Of a DNA stretch of 64,000 bases, positions 59,469-64,000 are shown piece by piece. The position numbers and the translations under genes were made by a program. The DNA is from JBFMHP01 sp040752855 (GTDB lineage: Bacteria; Pseudomonadota; Gammaproteobacteria; RBG-16-57-12). The notes beneath the pieces are model-generated. The model saw nothing but the letters and a program-made list of their open reading frames with translations, was not told the DNA's origin and searched no databases. The DNA lies in contig JBFMHP010000042.1 in the NCBI GenBank assembly GCA_040752855.1, forward strand, positions 62,001 through 126,000. Reading direction: 5' to 3'. Each line of letters starts with the position of its first letter. Position 1 is the first letter of the stretch.

Positions 59469-60401
59469 CTACATAGCATAGCCGAAATTCTCTTTGAACA
59501 AATCATCAATTTGTCGCTTATCTACATGGTGATTCTGGGTCCCATGCTTGGCGATGCACAGTGCGCCCATCAGCGAGGCGAGCCGTCCGGTGGTCTCCCA
59601 ATCCATCTCATTGAGCAGGCCGTGCAGCAATCCCGCGCGGTAGGCGTCGCCGCAACCGGTGGGATCGCTAATGGATTGGGGACGCGCGGCGGGGATCTCG
59701 ATGCGATGCTTGGCCGTATAGATCACCGAGCCTTCGCCGCCGCGTGTGATGATCAGCGCGTGCAGGCGCTCGGCCAGTTCGTGTGGCGTCTTGCCGGTGC
59801 GCTCCTGCATCAGTTGGGCTTCGTAGTCGTTGAAGGTGGCCCAGGTGGCTTGATCGATGAAGTTGAGCAGCTCCGCGCCGTTGTACATCGGCAGGCCTTG
59901 GCCGGGATCGAAGATGAACGGGATGCCGGCCTCGGCGAATTGGGCGGCGTGTTGGAGCATGCCGTCGCGGCCGTCCGGCGAGACGATGCCGATGCGCGCG
60001 CCCTTGGCCTGCGCGATAGTGTTTTCGTGCGACATGCTCATCGCGCCGGGGTGGAAGGCGGTGAGCTGGTTGTCGTCCAGATCGGTGGTGATGAAGGCCT
60101 GGGCGGTGTAGCTGCCCTCGATTTCCTTGATGTGGGTGCGCGGGATGCCGCGCTGGTCCATCCACGCCGCGTAGGGGGCGAAATCGCGGCCGACGGTGGC
60201 CATCGGCAGCGGATGGCCGCCGAGCAGCTTGAGGTTGTAGGCGATGTTACCCGCGCAGCCGCCGAATTCGCGGCGCATCTCCGGCACCAGGAAGGAGACG
60301 TTCAGCATGTGCACCTTGTCCGGCAGGATGTGGTTCTTGAAACGGTCGTGGAACACCATGATGGTGTCGTAGGCCATTGAGCCGCAGATCAGTGCAGTCA
60401 T
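59469..60401 (-). CDS. PfkB-family carbohydrate/nucleoside kinase
   Basis: A 310-residue ribokinase-family enzyme. FGGCAGNIAYNLKLLGG near residue 45 is PfkB signature 1 and DPTGCGDAYRAGLLHGL near 244 is signature 2, with the catalytic base Asp in GCGDAYR. The sequence is closest in feel to the adenosine-kinase-like branch, but the substrate is not certain. The start MTALICGSMAYDT at 60401 has AGGAGA upstream. It follows gcvPB by 16 bases, so it belongs to the gcv transcript. Confidence 0.88.
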   Translation of the reverse strand: MTALICGSMAYDTIMVFHDRFKNHILPDKVHMLNVSFLVPEMRREFGGCAGNIAYNLKLLGGHPLPMATVGRDFAPYAAWMDQRGIPRTHIKEIEGSYTAQAFITTDLDDNQLTAFHPGAMSMSHENTIAQAKGARIGIVSPDGRDGMLQHAAQFAEAGIPFIFDPGQGLPMYNGAELLNFIDQATWATFNDYEAQLMQERTGKTPHELAERLHALIITRGGEGSVIYTAKHRIEIPAARPQSISDPTGCGDAYRAGLLHGLLNEMDWETTGRLASLMGALCIAKHGTQNHHVDKRQIDDLFKENFGYAM

Positions 60402-60417
60402 GGTGTCTCCTGGGGCG

Positions 60418-61875
60418 TTATTGTGGTTGGGCGGGCTTCCAGCGGATGTCGAGTTCGCGCGCCGCGCGCACATCATCCAGGCGTTTGACCGGCATGGTGT
60501 GCGGGGCGTTCTTCACCAGCTCCGGCTGCTCGCGTGCCTCATTCAAGATCTGACGCATGGCGCTGATGAAGCCGTCGAGCGCCTCCTTGCTCTCGGTCTC
60601 GGTCGGCTCGATCAGCAGGCACTCCGGCACGATCAGCGGAAAATAGGTGGTCGGCGCGTGGTAGCCGAGATCGAGCAGGCGCTTGGCGAGGTCCATCGCG
60701 GTGACACCGGTTTCCTTGGCAAGCTTGCGCAAGGTGAGGATGAACTCGTGCGTGGCACGTCGGCCGGGCAGCGCGGCCTCGAAACCGGCTTGGGTCAGCG
60801 TGTGCAGCAGATAATTGGCGTTCAGGGTCGAGAAATTGCCGACCCGCTCCATGCCTTCCCGTCCCAACATGCGGATGTAGACATAGGCACGCAGTAGGAT
60901 GCCGGCGTTGCCGTTGAAGGCCGACATACGGCCGATGGTCTGCGGCCGATCGGACTCGTCCATCACCTGGAAGCGGTTGTCGGCGAAGCTGACCAGCGGC
61001 ACCGGCAGGAACGGCAACAGGCGTTCGCTTACACCCACCGGACCCGCGCCCGGGCCACCGCCGCCGTGCGGGGTGGAGAAGGTCTTGTGCAGGTTCATGT
61101 GGATGACATCGAAGCCCATGTCGCCGGGTTTGACCTTGCCGAGGATGGCGTTGAGATTCGCGCCGTCGTAATACAGCAGGCCGCCGGCGTGGTGCACGAT
61201 GTCGGCGATCTCCTTGATGCGACGATCGAATACGCCGAGCGTCGACGGATTGGTCAGCATGATGCCGGCGGTCTGCGGGCCGACGGCGGCCTTCAAGGCC
61301 TCGATGTCGACATCGCCTTCCGCATCGGTGGGGATCTCGCGCACCGTGTAGCCGCACATGGTGGCCGTGGCCGGATTGGTGCCGTGGGCGGCATCCGGGC
61401 AGATGATCTCGGTGCGGGCGTGGTCACCCTGGGCGTCGTGATAGGCGCGGATCATCGCCACGCCGGCGAACTCGCCCTGTGCGCCGGCCATCGGCGCGAG
61501 CGACACCCCACGCATGCCGGTGACCTCGCGCAGGATGTTCTGCAGGTCGTACATGCAGCCGAGGAAGCCTTGGCCGTGACTGGCCGGGGTGAGCGGGTGC
61601 TTGTTGGCGAAGTTCGGCAGCAGCGCGAGCGCATGGCAGGCGCGCGGGTTGTACTTCATGGTGCAGGAGCCGAGCGGATAGAAATGGGTGTCGATGGAGA
61701 AGTTCTTCTGCGACAGCCGCGTGTAGTGGCGTACCGCCTGGAGTTCGGAGACCCCGGGCAGCGCCGGGCGGTGCTTGCGGCGCAGGTGCGCGGGGATGCC
61801 GTCGGCCGCGACGGGTTGCGTGCTTACCTGGGCGCCGTTGCGCCGTGATGCTTGAGATTGTTCGAAGATCAGCAT
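60418..61875 (-). CDS. gcvPB: Glycine dehydrogenase (decarboxylating) subunit 2
   Basis: A 485-residue C-terminal half of the P protein, which decarboxylates glycine and transfers the aminomethyl group to GcvH lipoate. LGSCTMKYNPRACH near residue 68 and MNLHKTFSTPHGGGGPG near 260, with the PLP-binding Lys, identify it. The two-gene P protein (gcvPA, gcvPB) is the split form found in many non-enteric bacteria. gcvPA precedes it by ten bases. Confidence 0.97.
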   Translation of the reverse strand: MLIFEQSQASRRNGAQVSTQPVAADGIPAHLRRKHRPALPGVSELQAVRHYTRLSQKNFSIDTHFYPLGSCTMKYNPRACHALALLPNFANKHPLTPASHGQGFLGCMYDLQNILREVTGMRGVSLAPMAGAQGEFAGVAMIRAYHDAQGDHARTEIICPDAAHGTNPATATMCGYTVREIPTDAEGDVDIEALKAAVGPQTAGIMLTNPSTLGVFDRRIKEIADIVHHAGGLLYYDGANLNAILGKVKPGDMGFDVIHMNLHKTFSTPHGGGGPGAGPVGVSERLLPFLPVPLVSFADNRFQVMDESDRPQTIGRMSAFNGNAGILLRAYVYIRMLGREGMERVGNFSTLNANYLLHTLTQAGFEAALPGRRATHEFILTLRKLAKETGVTAMDLAKRLLDLGYHAPTTYFPLIVPECLLIEPTETESKEALDGFISAMRQILNEAREQPELVKNAPHTMPVKRLDDVRAARELDIRWKPAQPQ

Positions 61876-61885
61876 GGGTGTGGTC

Positions 61886-63247
61886 TCACGATGCTTGCAG
61901 GGCTTGGGCGAGGGCGGTGACGTATGCTTCCAGGTCGGCCTCGGTCTTGGTCTCGGTGGCGCAGACCAGCAGAGTCTCGCCCAGCTCCGGATAGTGTTTC
62001 TTCAGGTCATAGCCGCCGAGGATGCCGTGTGCGGCCATCTTTTCCAACACCGGCCCCACGGGTTGCGACAGCTTGATCGTCACCTCGTGGAAACGGCCGC
62101 CGCGGAACAGCGGGCGCAGGCCGATGCCACTGAGCTTGTCGACCAGGATCTGGGTGTTGCGCGCGCACAGGCCGGCGGCGTGCTCCAGCCCCGCCGCGCC
62201 CATGATGCTCATATGGATCGTGGCGGCGGTGACCATCAGTCCCTGGTTGGTGCAGATGTTGGAGGTGGCCTTGGAGCGGCGGATGTGCTGCTCGCGCGCC
62301 TGGAGGGTGAGCACGAAGCCGGGCTTGCCCTCGGTGTCCACCGTGCGGCCGATGATGCGCCCCGGCATCTGGCGTACGTGTTCGATCTTGCAGCACATGA
62401 AGCCGAAATACGGGCCGCCCCAGGACAGCGGGATGCCGAGCGGTTGGCCGTCGCCGCAGACGATATCCGCGCCCGTCTCGCCCCATTCGCCGGGCGGACT
62501 GAGCAGCGCCAGCGCGACGGGGTTGACCAGGCCGATGACCAGCATGTTGTGCGCATGCGCCCAGTCGGTGAGCGTGTCGACCTCTTCCAGCGCGCCGAAG
62601 AAATTCGGTTGCGGGATGACCAGCGCCGTGACATCGGTGCCCTCAAAACCCTTGAGCTGCGCCTGATCGATCTGTCCGGTGGCCGGATCGTAGCCGATCT
62701 CCACCAGTTCGATGCCCTGGTTCTTGACGATGGCGTGCGCCACTTGGCGGTAGTGCGGATGCACGGACTTGGGCATGAGGATGCGCTTGGATTTCGACTT
62801 GCGGTGGGCGCGTACCGCCATCAGCACGGCCTCGGCCAGCGCGGAGGCCCCGTCGTAGAGCGAGGCGTTGGAGGCATCCATCGCGGTCAGCGCCGTGACC
62901 ATGCTCTGGTATTCATAGAGCAGTTGCAGCGTGCCCTGGCTGGCCTCGGCCTGATAAGGCGTGTAGGCCGTATAGAACTCGCCGCGCGAGACCAGCTGCC
63001 AGACCGCCGCCGGGATGTGGTGCTCGTAGGCCCCGGCGCCGGCGAAGCAGCGCAGCGGGCGGTCGAGCTCGGCGGCGTCCTGCATCAGGCGGGTGACCTC
63101 CAGTTCGCTCAAGCCGGATGGGATGTTGCCCAGGCCACGGGCGCGCAGGGCCGCGGGGATTTCGTCAAAGAGTTCGTCGATGCTGCGCGCGCCGATGGCG
63201 GCGAGCATCTGGGCGATATCGTCCTCGGTATGGGGGATAAACGGCAT
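61886..63247 (-). CDS. gcvPA: Glycine dehydrogenase (decarboxylating) subunit 1
   Basis: A 453-residue N-terminal half of the split P protein. MPFIPHTEDDIAQML opens it, CFAGAGAYEHHIPAAV near residue 68 and YTAYTPYQAEASQGTLQ near 93 are family blocks, and QPLGIPLSWGGPYFGFM near 241 follows. It pairs with GcvPB to form the active alpha2beta2 enzyme. gcvH ends 27 bases upstream. Confidence 0.97.
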   Translation of the reverse strand: MPFIPHTEDDIAQMLAAIGARSIDELFDEIPAALRARGLGNIPSGLSELEVTRLMQDAAELDRPLRCFAGAGAYEHHIPAAVWQLVSRGEFYTAYTPYQAEASQGTLQLLYEYQSMVTALTAMDASNASLYDGASALAEAVLMAVRAHRKSKSKRILMPKSVHPHYRQVAHAIVKNQGIELVEIGYDPATGQIDQAQLKGFEGTDVTALVIPQPNFFGALEEVDTLTDWAHAHNMLVIGLVNPVALALLSPPGEWGETGADIVCGDGQPLGIPLSWGGPYFGFMCCKIEHVRQMPGRIIGRTVDTEGKPGFVLTLQAREQHIRRSKATSNICTNQGLMVTAATIHMSIMGAAGLEHAAGLCARNTQILVDKLSGIGLRPLFRGGRFHEVTIKLSQPVGPVLEKMAAHGILGGYDLKKHYPELGETLLVCATETKTEADLEAYVTALAQALQAS

Positions 63248-63274
63248 AGGTGTCTGCGTGTTAGGTTGTCGGAA

Positions 63275-63667
63275 TCAGTCTTCAGCGGCGATCAGCGCCG
63301 CGTAATCGGCCGCGCTCAGCAGGGCGGCGAGCTCGCCTGGATTCGAAGGTTGCAGCTTGAAGATCCAGCCCGCACCGTAGGCATCCTGATTGACCTGCTC
63401 CGGGCTGTCGGAGAGCGACTCGTTCACCGTAGTGATCTTGCCGGAGATGGGGCTGTAGATGTCGGAGGCGGCCTTGACCGATTCGACCACCGCGCAGTCC
63501 TGGTTGGCACTATATTCGGCGCCGGTTTCCGGCAGCTCGATGAAGACGATGTCGCCCAAGAGTTCCTGGGCATGGTCGGTGATCCCGACGGTCACGGTGC
63601 CATCGGCGTTGCTCTGCACCCATTCGTGACTCTTGGTGTATTTCAGATTGTTCGGTGTTGCGCTCAT
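63275..63667 (-). CDS. gcvH: Glycine cleavage system H protein
   Basis: A 130-residue lipoyl carrier that shuttles the aminomethyl group between P, T and L proteins. KYTKSHEWVQSNADG near residue 9 begins the fold; the lipoylation Lys is in VVESVKAASDIYSPISG near 62. Length is normal. A REP-like element separates it from gcvT upstream. Confidence 0.97.
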   Translation of the reverse strand: MSATPNNLKYTKSHEWVQSNADGTVTVGITDHAQELLGDIVFIELPETGAEYSANQDCAVVESVKAASDIYSPISGKITTVNESLSDSPEQVNQDAYGAGWIFKLQPSNPGELAALLSAADYAALIAAED

Positions 63668-63712
63668 TGGGCGTTCCTTGTTGCTTGCTTGACGTTAATT
63701 AATTTAACAACC

Positions 63713-63769
63713 GTAGGAGCGAGCCCTGCTCGCGAATGAACCATTATCGCCTGCAGGGCAGGCTCCTAC
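63713..63769. repeat. REP-like composite repeat, family A copy 3
   Basis: The same two units as at 2595-2687, closer together: GTAGGAGCGAGCCCTGCTCG at 63713 and CGCCTGCAGGGCAGGCTCCT ending at 63769. It lies inside the gcv operon between gcvT and gcvH, where a stem-loop could adjust relative transcript levels. Confidence 0.88.
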
Positions 63770-63793
63770 ATGACAAATTCTTTTCAGCCCACG

Positions 63794-64000
63794 CTAGGCG
63801 TGGTCCACGGACGGGGTGGTGTAACACACCTTGCCATGGCGGACGAACGGCGGGTTGACCACGCTGGCATTATACAACTTGCCGCGGATCTCTACCTTGC
63901 AGTTCAGGCCGATATCGCTCGGCACCCGCGCCAGGGCGATGGCCTGGCCCAGGGTGGGCGAGAAGGTGCCGCTGGTGATCTCACCCTCGGCGCCGCTGTC
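63794..64000 (-). CDS. gcvT: Aminomethyltransferase GcvT (C-terminal end, cut by window edge)
   Basis: The last 68 codons of the T protein of the glycine cleavage system, which moves the one-carbon unit to tetrahydrofolate. Visible are GEITSGTFSPTLGQAIALA, the GcvT C-terminal barrel signature, and CKVEIRGKLYNASVVNPPF. The stop is at 63794. The start and any glycine riboswitch lie outside the window. Gene order gcvT, gcvH, gcvPA, gcvPB is as in many gammaproteobacteria. Confidence 0.95.
   Translation of the reverse strand, partial: DSGAEGEITSGTFSPTLGQAIALARVPSDIGLNCKVEIRGKLYNASVVNPPFVRHGKVCYTTPSVDHA

Noticed and set aside
61874..63739. A 621-codon plus-strand open frame across gcvPA and gcvH.
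   Set aside because: Spans two well-identified genes and a REP element; no homology recognised.

Overview
The window is a contiguous piece of chromosome from a GC-rich gammaproteobacterium that is most likely a chemolithoautotroph. Housekeeping gene order supports this (topA, smg, dprA, LysM protein, def, fmt, rsmB, DUF4390, ntrY-like, ntrX-like, trkA). So do a form-I-type phosphoribulokinase (Calvin cycle) and an MtrA/MtrB-type porin-cytochrome module for moving electrons across the outer membrane. I cannot name genus or species from the sequence. No rRNA, tRNA, CRISPR array, phage or intact insertion sequence was recognised. Both ends cut a gene: glnA on the left and gcvT on the right.

Layout. 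1-1.5 kb: glnA (N-terminal part) with a sigma-54 promoter and two NtrC boxes, then a TusA-like carrier overlapping a PP-loop thiolase-like gene. 2.7-12.9 kb: small conserved genes, plsY, folB-folK, an SH3/coiled-coil protein, a pteridine-reductase-like SDR, two methyltransferases, an outer-membrane barrel, cca, an NDUFA9-like SDR and an aldehyde dehydrogenase. 12.9-14.1 kb: a tandem duplication that copies the 3' end of the aldehyde dehydrogenase gene, followed by an AT-rich, 5'-truncated gene remnant. 14.2-29 kb: prk, topA and the conserved dprA/def/fmt/rsmB/ntrYX/trkA block. 29-36 kb: lipid A-type acyltransferase, typA, dtd, a lipoprotein serpin, apaH and folA. 36-47.6 kb: a signalling and electron-transfer island with a REC-PAS-GGDEF-EAL protein, decaheme cytochrome, MtrB-type barrel, tetraheme cytochrome, diguanylate cyclase and a large hybrid kinase. 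47.7-56 kb: thyA, lgt, an RlmI-like methyltransferase, a CHASE hybrid kinase and a DUF255 protein. 56-58.6 kb: a histidine-rich, PII-like and HupE-like metal-type cluster. 58.6-64 kb: an ODP-type metallo-beta-lactamase-fold protein, a PfkB kinase and the glycine cleavage operon (gcvT-gcvH-gcvPA-gcvPB).

How it fits together. Nitrogen control is visible as the NtrC-type promoter of glnA, while the ntrY/ntrX-like pair has a response regulator whose AAA+ domain is visibly decayed. One-carbon and folate genes recur through the window (folB, folK, pteridine reductase, folA, thyA, fmt, gcv). The 36-47.6 kb island places two c-di-GMP enzymes and a hybrid kinase with a periplasmic Cys/His motif around the porin-cytochrome genes, suggesting redox-linked regulation of extracellular electron exchange. 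Intergenic spaces carry several families of short palindromic (REP-like) repeats, two of them in three related copies.
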